A stretch of 64,000 bases of DNA from Nitrospirota bacterium (GCA_027314645.1 DAHVAL010000006.1:27685-91684), one strand, 5' to 3'; shown: positions 17,606 through 26,391, numbered from the stretch's first letter. Notes: generated from the sequence alone by a model not told the origin. Made by a program: numbers and translations.

Positions 17606-18600
17606 TCTTTTCCCCCCGTTTCCGAAGACGGCACTCCCATGGACGATTCTTCCGACCGTCCTCCCATCAGGAGGTACAGCACTGCCATTCTGACCGAGAC
17701 CCCATATTCGACCTGGGACAGGATCGCAGAGGATTTCACGAAACACTCCTCCTCGGAAATCTCAACTCCTCTGTTCACGGGCCCCGGATGCATGACGAGG
17801 GGATCCGAAGCCGCCTTTTCCAGGATACGGGCGTTTAAGCCGTAAAGCCTCGCGTATTCCGACAGGGAGGGGATAAATCCCCCCGCGGCACGTTCAAGCT
17901 GGAGCCTCAGAGCCATGACAACATCGCAGCCGGCGATCCCTTCCTCAAGACGATGGAACACCGTCACCGGCCAGGAAGAAATTCCCGCGGGAATCAGCGT
18001 GGGGGGAGCCACGAGGCGAACCTGGGCCCCCATCCGCGTGAGGGTGGAAATATTTGAACGCGCGACTCGGCTGTGGAGAATATCCCCCACGATGGCCACC
18101 GTCAGCCCCTTGATCCGCCCCTTTCTCTTCCGGATGGTGAAAAGGTCGAGCAGGGCCTGGGTCGGATGTTGATGGCATCCGTCTCCTCCGTTGATCACAT
18201 GACAGCGGACGCGATCTGCAACGAAGGCCGGGGCTCCCGAGGAAGGATGCCGGATCACGACCCCATCGGCCCCAAGAGCCTCGATTGTGCGGACGGTATC
18301 GATGAGACTCTCCCCCTTCGTCACGCTGCTCTGGGAAGGCGTGACATTGATCACGTCTGCGGAGAGTCGTTTTGCGGCGATTTCGAAGGAGGAACGCGTT
18401 CGCGTCGACGATTCGTAGAAGAGGTTGACGAGCGTTTTGCCCCGAAGGACCGGAACCTTCTTGACCGATTGATGCCCCACTTCCAGAAAGGATTCCGCCG
18501 TATCGAGGATCCCCGTCAGGACTTCGGGAGACATCGAGGACACGGAAAGAAGGTGGGGCCCGAAGGGAGGGCCACCCGTGGGCAGGAAATCATGAATCAT
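17602..18600 (-). CDS. pyrB: Aspartate carbamoyltransferase catalytic subunit
   Basis: Condenses carbamoyl phosphate with aspartate, the first committed step of UMP synthesis. 332 residues. The carbamoyl-phosphate loop is FYESSTRTRSSFE, followed by PSSVTKGES. Later HPTQALLDLFTI and MHPGPVNRGVE are the expected active-site segments. No pyrI regulatory gene is present, in keeping with PyrR-dependent control. The ATG at 18600 overlaps the end of pyrR by 11 nt. Confidence 0.96.
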   Translation of the reverse strand: MIHDFLPTGGPPFGPHLLSVSSMSPEVLTGILDTAESFLEVGHQSVKKVPVLRGKTLVNLFYESSTRTRSSFEIAAKRLSADVINVTPSQSSVTKGESLIDTVRTIEALGADGVVIRHPSSGAPAFVADRVRCHVINGGDGCHQHPTQALLDLFTIRKRKGRIKGLTVAIVGDILHSRVARSNISTLTRMGAQVRLVAPPTLIPAGISSWPVTVFHRLEEGIAGCDVVMALRLQLERAAGGFIPSLSEYARLYGLNARILEKAASDPLVMHPGPVNRGVEISEEECFVKSSAILSQVEYGVSVRMAVLYLLMGGRSEESSMGVPSSETGGKE

Positions 18601-19174
18601 GGAGGGCTCCAGAGGATTCTGAACGCGTCAGATAGATGGTTTCCTGCCCAGCGGTCAGATCCACTTCAACCTTTTCCTCAAGGGAGGTCGGAAGGTTCTT
18701 GCCGACGAAATCCGCCCGGATGGGAAGCTCACGATGACCTCTGTCGACCAGGACCGCGAGCATGATCCGGGACGGACGTCCGAAATCGATGAGAAAGTCT
18801 ATTGCGGCGCGGACGGTCCGCCCCGTGAAGAGGACATCGTCCACCAGAAGAATCCTGCGGCCGTCCACAGGAAGAGGGAGGTGGCTCTGCCTGAGAAAGG
18901 GCATCTTCGATCCCCGGCCGGAAAGGTCGTCCCGATAGAGGGTCACGTCCACCGATCCAAGCGGAAGAGAGACGTTCTCGTAGGATTCGATGATCGACTG
19001 GAGGCGTCTTGCAAGAAGATCCCCGCCTTCGAGTATCCCGACGAGATAGAGATCCTTGGGTCCCTGGTTTTTTTCAAGAATTTCATGGGCCATTCGGTGG
19101 AGGATCCGCTCAATGCGGGGCGAATCAAGAAGAATGCGGGAAGATGAAACGGGCCCGGGAGGATCGGAAGACAT
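18590..19174 (-). CDS. pyrR: PyrR bifunctional regulator / uracil phosphoribosyltransferase
   Basis: Binds pyr mRNA in response to UMP/UTP and often has uracil phosphoribosyltransferase activity. 194 residues. The PRPP-binding motif is ILLVDDVLFTGRTVRAA near residue 112. The N-terminal segment has the family element AHEILEKNQG and LVGILEGGDLLARRL, where the usual 'IGI-x-T-G' is replaced by 'VGILEGG'. AGGAGGGAG precedes the ATG at 19174; an ATG at 19204 is less likely. It is the first gene of the pyr run and may regulate it by attenuation. Confidence 0.92.
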   Translation of the reverse strand: MSSDPPGPVSSSRILLDSPRIERILHRMAHEILEKNQGPKDLYLVGILEGGDLLARRLQSIIESYENVSLPLGSVDVTLYRDDLSGRGSKMPFLRQSHLPLPVDGRRILLVDDVLFTGRTVRAAIDFLIDFGRPSRIMLAVLVDRGHRELPIRADFVGKNLPTSLEEKVEVDLTAGQETIYLTRSESSGALHDS

Positions 19175-19255
19175 CACGTCTCCCTCCTGTCCCGGAATGC
19201 GCAAATCACAGGCGCGAAGAGGTGGATAGAGAGGGAGTTTTTCATTCTGCCCCTT

Positions 19256-19288
19256 TCCGGGCTCACAGACCCGGACTTAAAGGAGTCC
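19256..19288 (-). promoter_or_regulatory. Mutually exclusive hairpins in the pyrR leader
   Basis: About 80-110 nt upstream of pyrR, two minus-strand stems share bases. GGACT (19284-19288) pairs with AGTCC (19273-19277), and TCCGGG (19270-19275) pairs with CCCGGA (19256-19261) around TCTGTGAG. Overlapping stems in a pyrR leader suggest a PyrR-responsive switch, but no T-run follows the second stem and the PyrR loop consensus is only partly matched, so simple termination is not shown. Confidence 0.35.
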
Positions 19289-19321
19289 TCCCCTTCCCCG
19301 AATCCGGAGCAGGGGGATCAA

Positions 19322-20068
19322 TCAGTGCGTTGAAGGAGTTGCCTGGGACACAGCGGCGGGAAGCGTCACCTTGGCGTTCTCTCGTTCCTTGAGTCCGTTG
19401 ACCAAGCCCATCGAATGGAAGGAAGGTTTCACGAGCTTCGTCATATGGGTCGATCCATCGCCGTGAACCTCTGGGTAGACACAATAGTTCGCGAGAATGG
19501 TCGCTTGGGTGTCCTTGAAAAAATTCCCGTAAAATGGACCACCGGTCAAGATTCCTCCCGCCTTTTGGAGAAACCCTCTGTACATGTCGATATTCCGAGG
19601 GTAGATGGCGCCGCGCTCGATGTCGAAGTTCGGCTTTCCGAGGACAAGACTTTCTTTGTCCTGCTCCACGGTCCAGAGCCATTCCCTCACACCCTGGAGA
19701 TTCGTGAACACGGCGGATTCGCGTGTCCAGGGATGCTCATTGATCGGCATGAAATAGGAGTAAAGGGATTTCAGTCCCGCCTCGGCCGAAAACATCCGCC
19801 TGGACCAGTCTTTTTTCCATCCCTCATATTCCGCGACCGGAATCTCCTTGCGTGCCAGCATGCCGTCCATTTCGGTGGCCAGTTGACGATACTGAGTGTA
19901 AATGGTCGTAAGGCTGGCCCTGACAGGGACGACGGGATAGCTCGGTTTTTCGTTGACGACCCACGCCCGTGCGGAACCCGGGGTTCCCCACAGGAAAAGA
20001 ACGGAGAGCCCGACGAGAGAGAGGCTCCTGAGAGCGGACGAGGTGCGGAACAAACATTGAAGATTCAT
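19322..20068 (-). CDS. Exported protein of unknown function
   Basis: 248 residues with a signal peptide: SLSLVGLSVLFLWG, then the probable cleavage site SARA-WVV near residue 35. The mature part is mostly helical-looking and rich in aromatic residues (SLYSYFMPINEHPWTRE, GGPFYGNFF). It has one Cys (ILANYCVYPE), so no disulfide or heme motif is present. I do not recognise a family. GGAGGGAG precedes the ATG at 20068. It is located between the HIT-protein gene and pyrR, all on the minus strand, but separated from pyrR by about 150 nt of leader. Confidence 0.75.
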   Translation of the reverse strand: MNLQCLFRTSSALRSLSLVGLSVLFLWGTPGSARAWVVNEKPSYPVVPVRASLTTIYTQYRQLATEMDGMLARKEIPVAEYEGWKKDWSRRMFSAEAGLKSLYSYFMPINEHPWTRESAVFTNLQGVREWLWTVEQDKESLVLGKPNFDIERGAIYPRNIDMYRGFLQKAGGILTGGPFYGNFFKDTQATILANYCVYPEVHGDGSTHMTKLVKPSFHSMGLVNGLKERENAKVTLPAAVSQATPSTH

Positions 20069-20137
20069 GGAACTCCCTCCGGCTAACGACACATGGAATT
20101 ATTTTACCCCCGGGGTCGTCAAAGTGCAAAGGGGAGT

Positions 20138-20638
20138 TCAGAGGTGTTGAAAAAACGGAAGGAGCCGGTCGTAGCTTTCCCGAAGATCTTCCGGAACGAC
20201 GCGGGTTTCATGGACCGTCGTCAAAAAATTCGTATCCCCTTCCCAACGGGGAAGGATATGGGAATGGAGATGGCCTGCGATCCCGGCACCGGCGGCATGC
20301 CCCACATTGATCCCCATATTGAATCCTCCCGGCTGGTAGACCTTTTGGATAATCCCTTCGCACTCTTTCAGAAGCTTTGTCATTTCGCACAGAGTGTCGG
20401 TGGGATAGTCCGACAAGGACGCTCCATGGGCGATAGGAACCACCATAAGGTGCCCGCTTGTGTAAGGGAAGGCGTTCATGACCACGTAGCAGAGGGATCC
20501 GCGGTGCAACACCAACCGATCCCTGGAAACTCCCTTTTCGGGAATTTCGCACAAGAGGCATCCCCCATTCGACGCCGTCCTGGATTCGCCACGGAGATAT
20601 CGCATTCGCCAAGGAGCAAAGAGATGTTCCACCACCAC
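20138..20638 (-). CDS. HIT-family nucleotide hydrolase/phosphorylase
   Basis: A 166-residue histidine-triad protein. The catalytic triad HLHSHILPRW (HxHxH) is near residue 122, and the preceding AFPYTSGHLMVVP is the conserved nucleotide-binding strand. Two N-terminal cysteines, GGCLLCEIPEK, with downstream His residues, suggest the zinc-bound subgroup related to diadenosine tetraphosphate (Ap4A) phosphorylases. It starts with tandem GTG codons at 20638 behind AAGGAGA. Likely substrates are Ap4A or AMP-lysine-type nucleotides; which one cannot be told. Confidence 0.88.
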   Translation of the reverse strand: MVVEHLFAPWRMRYLRGESRTASNGGCLLCEIPEKGVSRDRLVLHRGSLCYVVMNAFPYTSGHLMVVPIAHGASLSDYPTDTLCEMTKLLKECEGIIQKVYQPGGFNMGINVGHAAGAGIAGHLHSHILPRWEGDTNFLTTVHETRVVPEDLRESYDRLLPFFQHL

Positions 20639-20682
20639 TCTCCTTCTTAATTGCAGGCCCGGAAGTGCTCCCTCCTATTCCG

Positions 20683-21231
20683 TCACGGATTGACCAACCC
20701 CGCAGCTTCGTAATCTTTCAGGCGCGACAGGACGCAGTCCCTCCACTTCGCCGCAGAGTCCTTCCCCGCTGGTCCGGCCCCCCACTCAATGGAGAGCCGT
20801 CGGCCCGCGTCCCTGATGGCGATCGAAATGGCGACAGAAATATGAAACGCATTTCGGGTCGAATCGGAAAGCTTCTCCCCCCACTCAACCAGCGTCACCC
20901 GGGATTCGCGCCCATCGAGAAGGGAGTCGAGCAAGTCTTCAGGCTCTCCGGTCACCCTGTCCCAATCCGCGTGAAGGAAGGGCATCCGCACGCTCTTGCC
21001 CGGCTCCTCATAAAGCTGGAGGTAGAGAAAGGTAGGGCTGACCACGTTGGCCGAGATTCCAAGACCCCGGGCCACCCCTTTCGCGAAGGACGTCTTCCCT
21101 CCTCCGGTCGGCCCGGAGAGGAGAAGCAGCGTGCCGGATGGTGCCGTTTCCCCAAAAACCCGACCCACAACCATTGTGTCGGTGGTAGGAGGCAAATCCA
21201 GGGGATCCTCGAATCTAGTCGATAAGGTCAT
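20683..21231 (-). CDS. tsaE: tRNA threonylcarbamoyladenosine biosynthesis ATPase TsaE
   Basis: The ATPase that drives the TsaB-TsaD complex making t6A37 in ANN-decoding tRNAs. 182 residues. Walker A is LSGPTGGGKTSFAKG near residue 40, followed by VVSPTFLYLQLYE and the typical LVEWGEKL near residue 114. It is about 30 residues longer than short homologues at the C-terminus. It overlaps the upstream CBS gene by 17 nt. tsaB and tsaD are not in the window. Confidence 0.92.
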   Translation of the reverse strand: MTLSTRFEDPLDLPPTTDTMVVGRVFGETAPSGTLLLLSGPTGGGKTSFAKGVARGLGISANVVSPTFLYLQLYEEPGKSVRMPFLHADWDRVTGEPEDLLDSLLDGRESRVTLVEWGEKLSDSTRNAFHISVAISIAIRDAGRRLSIEWGAGPAGKDSAAKWRDCVLSRLKDYEAAGLVNP

Positions 21232-21742
21232 CGCCTGTCACAAGAAGATGCACGAGATCCTCCCGACCGACCACCCCCACAAGCCGACCGGATTCCAGAA
21301 CTGGAAGAATATCCACATTCCCCAGTTGAAAAAGCCTGACCGCCTCCCGAATTGGCGCGTCTGGCCCAATAGTCGGCGCCTTCGGGTTATAGAGATCCCC
21401 GACCGATGTCGCCGAAATCCTCTCCAGGTCTTTCTTGAAGGACGAAGGAAGCTCCAGGGGAATCCAGGAATCGAACAGGGTCACCACCGTCGGAATGTGA
21501 AGCGGCTTTTCATGCCTGATAAGATCGTGCTGGCCGACCACCCCCAAAAACCTTCCGGACTCGTCCACCACCGGAGCGCCCCCGAAATGACGCGAGGTGA
21601 GAATATTCGCGAGTTCCCTGAGGGAGGTTCCTTTTTTGACGGTGACGATGTCTGTGACCATGATTTCCCTGACAATTTTTCCCAATGGAGTCTCCTGGAT
21701 CTGGGGGTAAGGATCAGAAAACGATCGATGAGGCTCTAGCAT
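21215..21742 (-). CDS. CBS-domain protein (tandem CBS pair)
   Basis: About 175 residues consisting almost only of two CBS motifs. The first runs from VREIMVTDIVTVKKGTSL to GVVGQHDLIRHE, and the second from SVGDLYNPKAPTIGPDAPI to GVVGREDLVHLL. CBS pairs bind adenosine nucleotides and sense energy state or metal ions. No effector domain is attached, so it probably acts on a partner. The start is uncertain: ATG 21742 is taken, and a TTG at 21764-21766 is in frame. It sits between an MFS transporter and tsaE. Confidence 0.82.
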   Translation of the reverse strand: MLEPHRSFSDPYPQIQETPLGKIVREIMVTDIVTVKKGTSLRELANILTSRHFGGAPVVDESGRFLGVVGQHDLIRHEKPLHIPTVVTLFDSWIPLELPSSFKKDLERISATSVGDLYNPKAPTIGPDAPIREAVRLFQLGNVDILPVLESGRLVGVVGREDLVHLLVTGDDLID

Positions 21743-21773
21743 CGTCCGATCCCCGACGAAAATCAAGAGGTTT

Positions 21774-22943
21774 TCATCGGTGGATCTGGCGCATGACGGC
21801 CCCGACGGAAAGAATCCCTATCCCGACTGGGATGGGGAGGAGCAGGGAGAGTGCCCGGGTGAGTCCGGCCTTTGAAGCGACTAGCCCGATCAATGTTGCG
21901 GACGGAAGATCCCCGAAAAGATGCCCGACAAAAAGGACCGATCCCAACACAGAGCCCCACATCAAGGCAGGAGTCTTCCTGAGAAGTCCCACCAGAACCG
22001 GGATATTGGATCCGAACAGGCCAAGACTTGCGATCAGGAGGCCTGCAAAGAGCACAGGCGTGGAGAAGGAAACGAGCACAATGAGGATTCCGAACAATGC
22101 CAAGCCTTGACTCCCTTCGAGCACCCAGTACAGGCCCTTGAAGTCGTCGACCGCAAGGCGGTCGCACAAGAATCCGGACACAAGAATCCCCAGAAACCCT
22201 CCGGTGATAAGCGCCAATCCCGTCAGGCTGCTGGCAGCGCTCAACGCGAGATGCTTCTCCCGCGTCAGAAAAAGGGAAATCCAGACGGACATCCCTCCCA
22301 TGACAAAAAGATTCGTGCCCTCGACCGTCAAGAGGGAAAGAAGGCCCTTGTCCCGTCGGAACAGCGAGAACACCTCCCGGAAACCAACGGGGGAGGTCCC
22401 TTTGTCCGGAAACGGGAAGGTCACGAAGAAAAGAACCAGCCCAAGCAAGATTCCGGGAAGGACCGGGGTCATCAAGGCTGTCCGGAAAGAGGCGCGTGTT
22501 GCATGGGTGGCCAACACGAATCCGGCGGCCGCTCCGATAGGCATGGCGGAGAGAAACAGCGACAATTTCCTCCCGACCCCCTGTTTCACCCCCATTGATT
22601 GGGGACCGACGACAAAGAGCGCCGCCTCCCCGATTCCCGTCAGGGAACGCCCAAAAAAGAGAGTGACCACTCCATGCGCCCATGCGCAGATCAGGATTCC
22701 CCCCGAAAATACCAGAACTCCTCCCGCCAGCACCCGCCTCGGATGGATGCGATCGGAAAGAAATCCGGCAAGGGGAGCCGCAATCAGGTAAGAGAGGGTG
22801 AATGACGAGCCCAGGGCTCCAACGAGCGGATCGGACAGTTGAAAGGCGGGCGCCAGAACGGGAAGAAGCGCGGAAAAAAGTTGCCGATCAAGATAGTTGA
22901 GAAAGTTCGAGAAAAACAGGACGATCGGAACCAGAATCTGCAT
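21774..22943 (-). CDS. Major facilitator superfamily transporter
   Basis: 389 residues with about 12 predicted membrane helices. The first helix contains FSNFLNYLDRQLFSALLP, a pattern typical of the Spinster/sugar-phosphate-like MFS branch. The loop between helices 2 and 3 holds the MFS signature GFLSDRIHPRRV, and a second copy, GFLCDRLAVDDFKG, starts the C-terminal half. The substrate is unknown. The gene begins at ATG 22943 and lies 37 nt after the DUF2127 gene on the same strand. Confidence 0.88.
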   Translation of the reverse strand: MQILVPIVLFFSNFLNYLDRQLFSALLPVLAPAFQLSDPLVGALGSSFTLSYLIAAPLAGFLSDRIHPRRVLAGGVLVFSGGILICAWAHGVVTLFFGRSLTGIGEAALFVVGPQSMGVKQGVGRKLSLFLSAMPIGAAAGFVLATHATRASFRTALMTPVLPGILLGLVLFFVTFPFPDKGTSPVGFREVFSLFRRDKGLLSLLTVEGTNLFVMGGMSVWISLFLTREKHLALSAASSLTGLALITGGFLGILVSGFLCDRLAVDDFKGLYWVLEGSQGLALFGILIVLVSFSTPVLFAGLLIASLGLFGSNIPVLVGLLRKTPALMWGSVLGSVLFVGHLFGDLPSATLIGLVASKAGLTRALSLLLPIPVGIGILSVGAVMRQIHR

Positions 22944-22980
22944 GGAGCAGCACCCTTCTTCCCCCCACTGTCAGGATCGG

Positions 22981-23475
22981 TCAAGCTTCAGTGACTGGTT
23001 CCGTCTTTTCGTGAATGCCATGGAACAGCTGCCGGTTCCGGAGCAGGTAAATCACAATGATGATATTGAGGATGAACGCGGCGAGTCTCCAGGTGGAAAA
23101 ATGGGAATGCATCGCGTAAACTTCAAGGGGAATGAGGGCGGAAATTTCCAAAATGGTCATGTATTCGGCCCACCGGTACCGTCGGTGAAGGCCCCAGGCG
23201 ACTGTAAAGTTCAGAAGCCCATAGGCGATCCCTCCCACCGAGATGATGATAAGCATGTTTGGCCCGATCAATCCGATCTTTCTGAACACCTGCCCCACCC
23301 AGGCATTGTCCACATCGATATTGAAGTTCTGGGCCCAATGGTACAGAAGATGATTCAGGCGGACCGGACCGAGGGAAAGCCCCCCCAGACCCATCAGAAA
23401 GGCAAGCATTCCCTTCGCAATGCGTTCAAGGATGATGTATTTTAAAAAAAGGGGGGACCTGCGAGAAATAATCAT
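22981..23475 (-). CDS. DUF2127 family membrane protein
   Basis: 164 residues with four predicted membrane segments. It begins with the family-like FLKYIILERIAKGMLAFLMG. A soluble loop follows (LYHWAQNFNIDVDNAW), and the later part is GLHRRYRWAEYMTILEISALIPLEVY, a conserved patch of this family. The function is unknown. The start at ATG 23475 is 29 nt from the start of a divergently transcribed exported-protein gene. Confidence 0.82.
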   Translation of the reverse strand: MIISRRSPLFLKYIILERIAKGMLAFLMGLGGLSLGPVRLNHLLYHWAQNFNIDVDNAWVGQVFRKIGLIGPNMLIIISVGGIAYGLLNFTVAWGLHRRYRWAEYMTILEISALIPLEVYAMHSHFSTWRLAAFILNIIIVIYLLRNRQLFHGIHEKTEPVTEA

Positions 23476-23504
23476 TGGGGCATTGTATCAGATGAGGAGC
23501 GGGA

Positions 23505-23939
23505 ATGAATAGCCGAAATGCTGGAAAAAGCGTGGGGACGGGACGATTCTTTTTTCTATCGGCCCTTCTTTTCTATTTGCTGATTCCTTCGTTTTCGGAG
23601 CGAAACGCCCGTGCAGAGTCCGCTTCCCAAGGCGTGACGGTCACCTACCCCGATCACGTGGGGGCGGGCGAAGCCATTAAAATCCGGGTCCGATTTTCAA
23701 CGCCCCCGCCAGCCCACCATTTTTATAAAATGGAGGTCATCGTCGATGGACAGCCCGTCGCATTGGTGGACATTTCAGAGGAAAGCGCCACCTGGATCAC
23801 TGCTCCGGGACAGCAGGAAGGCCGCCATCAAATCGCCGTCATTTGGCGCAATCCCCCCGGTGGAACCCCGGAGAAAGTCCTCAAAGATCTTTCCGTCCTT
23901 CCCAAGGCCGCTTCCGGGACCGGCCACGGGAGTCCCTAA
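23505..23939 (+). CDS. Exported beta-sandwich-like protein, unknown function
   Basis: 144 residues. A signal peptide (FFFLSALLFYLLIPSFS, cleavage near NARA-ES) is followed by a short all-beta-looking domain with GEAIKIRVRFSTPPP and HHFYKMEVIVDG. The latter resembles ligand-binding immunoglobulin-like folds such as SoxZ or CopC types, but without a diagnostic motif. GAGGAG lies 6 nt before the ATG. It is first of three plus-strand genes for envelope proteins (this one, a lipoprotein and a mono-heme cytochrome). Confidence 0.7.
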   Translation: MNSRNAGKSVGTGRFFFLSALLFYLLIPSFSERNARAESASQGVTVTYPDHVGAGEAIKIRVRFSTPPPAHHFYKMEVIVDGQPVALVDISEESATWITAPGQQEGRHQIAVIWRNPPGGTPEKVLKDLSVLPKAASGTGHGSP

Positions 23940-23971
23940 TCAGATCTTCACTCTAGCTGAAAGGATTGCGA

Positions 23972-24628
23972 ATGAAAAAACCCTGGATAAGGACCTTTTG
24001 CCGATCCGCTCTTTCCGGATCCAGGCTCTTTGTCGTTCTAATGGGCCTATTTTTTTCCGCCTGCAGTTCCTATGGACCGGCTCCTCCCATTCTCGTTCCT
24101 GACCCGTCCGTTCCTCCCCCGCAGGCGACGGGTGCCGCCCGGTCGCCCGAAATCATCCATGTCCTTCCAACACAGCTCCCGAAGGACATGGAAGACATCG
24201 GCACCCTCTTCAAAAATGACGGGTCCTATTCCCAACTCGTCTCAGAAAATCCTCTCGGACCGGTTCTTGATGCCATTCTGATCAAGGACCTTCGAGCGGG
24301 AGGAATTCAGGCCGTCCTCGCCCATGGGGCGCTTCCTCCGGATGCCCCAACGCTTCAGATCGTTGTCCAAACGTTCCAGGACAAAATCAAGGAAAATTTC
24401 CTCAACACTTCGCAGGAGGCGAAGGTTCGCATGGAAGCAACCCTGATCCTTCACCGTGGAACCACCACCCGGACCATTATGCGTTCTATGGAGCGCCGCA
24501 GTTCTCCCAAGCCGGTCATGTCCTTCAACAAAAATCTGGCTCCCCGCCTTCTGGGAAGCCTGTATTCAACAAGCATCCGTCAGGATCTTGTTCCATTCCT
24601 CCTTAACAAGATGGGAGAATCTCCTTGA
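23972..24628 (+). CDS. Lipoprotein of unknown function
   Basis: 218 residues. The lipobox FFSAC-SS near residue 31 follows a hydrophobic stretch, so the mature protein should be lipid-anchored in the envelope. The rest resembles small outer-membrane-associated lipoproteins that assemble into trimers or rings (paired strands APTLQIVVQTF and AKVRMEATLILHRG), but I do not identify a family. The ATG at 23972 has AAAGGA 6 nt upstream. The stop overlaps the cytochrome start by 4 nt (TTGA), so the two are coupled. Confidence 0.75.
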   Translation: MKKPWIRTFCRSALSGSRLFVVLMGLFFSACSSYGPAPPILVPDPSVPPPQATGAARSPEIIHVLPTQLPKDMEDIGTLFKNDGSYSQLVSENPLGPVLDAILIKDLRAGGIQAVLAHGALPPDAPTLQIVVQTFQDKIKENFLNTSQEAKVRMEATLILHRGTTTRTIMRSMERRSSPKPVMSFNKNLAPRLLGSLYSTSIRQDLVPFLLNKMGESP

Positions 24629-24972
24629 AATCAGATGAACCCCTTTCCAACAGCCGCGCCCTCCTGTTCACGATCGGGGCCGCGGCCGGATTTTTCCTCC
24701 TTTTCATGGGACTTCCGTCGCCTCACACACGCTCCGTTCAACAGCCTGTGGAGACTCATGAAGGGGTGGGCGGAAAGGAACCTGCGGCAGTTCTTTTCGC
24801 CACACGCTGCACCCAGTGCCATGCCTTGCCGGCATTGACGCACCGTTCTCCCGGAGACTGGAGAATCCTCGTGCTTAAGATGAACCGTTACATGAAGCAG
24901 ACGGGCCGTCGATCCCTGACGGACGAAGACGCCATGGAAGTTACACGTTTCATCGTCAGGAACCAGAAATAG
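24625..24972 (+). CDS. Small mono-heme c-type cytochrome, membrane anchored
   Basis: 115 residues. An N-terminal hydrophobic helix (ALLFTIGAAAGFFLLFMGL) works as a signal or anchor. One heme site, CTQCHALP, lies near residue 62, and a probable distal Met ligand is in VLKMNRYMKQTG. It resembles the small cytochrome domains found in heme-binding 'DUF' proteins that sense oxidants or accept electrons. It starts at TTG overlapping the lipoprotein stop. Its partner is unknown; the upstream lipoprotein is the obvious candidate. Confidence 0.82.
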   Translation: MKSDEPLSNSRALLFTIGAAAGFFLLFMGLPSPHTRSVQQPVETHEGVGGKEPAAVLFATRCTQCHALPALTHRSPGDWRILVLKMNRYMKQTGRRSLTDEDAMEVTRFIVRNQK

Positions 24973-24990
24973 ACCGAATTCGATCGTTCT

Positions 24991-26085
24991 CTAGAGGGGA
25001 GGCCGGAGTCCTCCAAAGCGAAACCCGGCGAAGTCACCGGCCTCCACTCCCTTTCCCATCAGAAGAACCTTGAAGGTTCGTCCCATCCCCAATGGATGAA
25101 GGAGCGTCCCTGCCTGCATCGTTTCCTCTGGGGTGAGCCGGTCGGCGTTCGCCTCAAGCCAGTCTTGAAATCCAAGCCCCATAAGCCAGGACATCTGGTC
25201 GGTGTACCCGGCAAAGGCATAGCCCAGTCCCGCCAGGTTCGATGAGACTCTGGAGAAGTCGACGAATGCCGTCAGGTCGGATTCTCCCGGGGGCCCGTCG
25301 AGGAGATTCTCCGTAACCCGGTGCCCCCGATAGGCAAGAAGCGTTCCCCTTTTTCGTCTCTCGGAATAGAGTTCCTCCCGAATGTCCCCATAGTCGATCC
25401 AAAGCATAAACCCTCGGGAGAGCAGGCGGTCGAGGGCTCCGAGAACGACGGGAAGCTCAAGGCAAATCTCCATTTCCTGGCCAATCACAAGACCTGTTCC
25501 GGACAGCGCTTCAAGTTCGCGTCCAAGAGCTTCTGTTGACAAGGGACCCCATGTCTCTTCGAGGCCTTTCTCCGAACGATCGATATAACATTCCTCCCAC
25601 CCATTTTGTCCCGAACGGAGCCGATGGACTGGAAGCGCGTCCAGAAATTCGTTCCCGAAGACCAGCCCTGCTCCGGGATTTGGAGAGGGGGATGTCGACT
25701 CAGGACCAATCCAGGTTGGGGGATGGGGTAGCCGTAAGCCCGAAAGGCGCTCCTTCTGACGCTCGGAAAGAATTCCTGGAAGCTCATAGAAAATGGGGAC
25801 GAGGCGTTCATAAAGGCCAGGATTAGCCGTCTGGAAGATGGTTAATAGCGAGAGAGCGAGGGTCCCGTTGCCCGGACCCGCTTCAATCAGATAAAATGGA
25901 TCAGGAAACCCCATCGCCTCGTCCAGTTCCATGATCTGAAGGGCCAATAGCGAGGCGAACGCAGGACTCCTTTCCGGAGCAGTAAAGAAATCGGCCCCTT
26001 CAAGACCGATCCGGGCGCGGGAGGTGTAATATCCGGACCCGGAATTTCCCAACGCTTGCTTCATGTATTCATAGAATGTGATCAA
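24991..26085 (-). CDS. MidA/NDUFAF7-like SAM-dependent methyltransferase
   Basis: 364 residues of the DUF185 family, whose mitochondrial member methylates an arginine of complex I subunit NDUFS2. The N-terminal signature GYYTSRARIGLEGADFFTAPE is close to the family consensus. The SAM-binding motif is YLIEAGPGNGTLALSLL near residue 68, and a conserved LWIDYGD is near residue 230. The start is TTG 26085 with a strong AAAGGAGGAG upstream. The gene diverges from the YHS gene with only 27 nt between starts. Confidence 0.88.
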   Translation of the reverse strand: MITFYEYMKQALGNSGSGYYTSRARIGLEGADFFTAPERSPAFASLLALQIMELDEAMGFPDPFYLIEAGPGNGTLALSLLTIFQTANPGLYERLVPIFYELPGILSERQKERLSGLRLPHPPTWIGPESTSPSPNPGAGLVFGNEFLDALPVHRLRSGQNGWEECYIDRSEKGLEETWGPLSTEALGRELEALSGTGLVIGQEMEICLELPVVLGALDRLLSRGFMLWIDYGDIREELYSERRKRGTLLAYRGHRVTENLLDGPPGESDLTAFVDFSRVSSNLAGLGYAFAGYTDQMSWLMGLGFQDWLEANADRLTPEETMQAGTLLHPLGMGRTFKVLLMGKGVEAGDFAGFRFGGLRPPL

Positions 26086-26112
26086 ACCGCTCCTCCTTTA
26101 CCCGGACCGTGA

Positions 26113-26391
26113 ATGCTCTTTCGACTGCTGGCCATTTTCGCTGTTCTCTGGCTTGTTGGGAAAGTGGTTCGAAGGATTGTCGTCAGGCCGCACCACCACC
26201 CGACCCGACCTTCCCCACTCCCTCTGGTCCAGGACCCTGTCTGCGGCCTCTACATTGATCCTCAGGCCGCCCCCAAGTCTGTCCGATTGGGAGAAAAGAC
26301 GGTCTATTTCTGCAGCGACCAATGTGCCGATGCCTTTCTTTCCAAAAAGGACTCCCTGACCGTCGATGCCTACGACCGGGCTCAAAAATGA
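26113..26391 (+). CDS. Membrane-anchored YHS/TRASH-like metal-binding protein
   Basis: 92 residues. An N-terminal membrane helix (FRLLAIFAVLWLVGKVV) is followed by a basic linker and a small treble-clef domain: DPVCGLYIDPQ, then VYFCSDQCADAF. The three cysteines fit YHS or TRASH modules, which bind copper, iron or zinc. The stop overlaps the glycerate kinase ATG (ATGA), so the two are co-translated even though no functional link is obvious. Confidence 0.8.
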   Translation: MLFRLLAIFAVLWLVGKVVRRIVVRPHHHPTRPSPLPLVQDPVCGLYIDPQAAPKSVRLGEKTVYFCSDQCADAFLSKKDSLTVDAYDRAQK

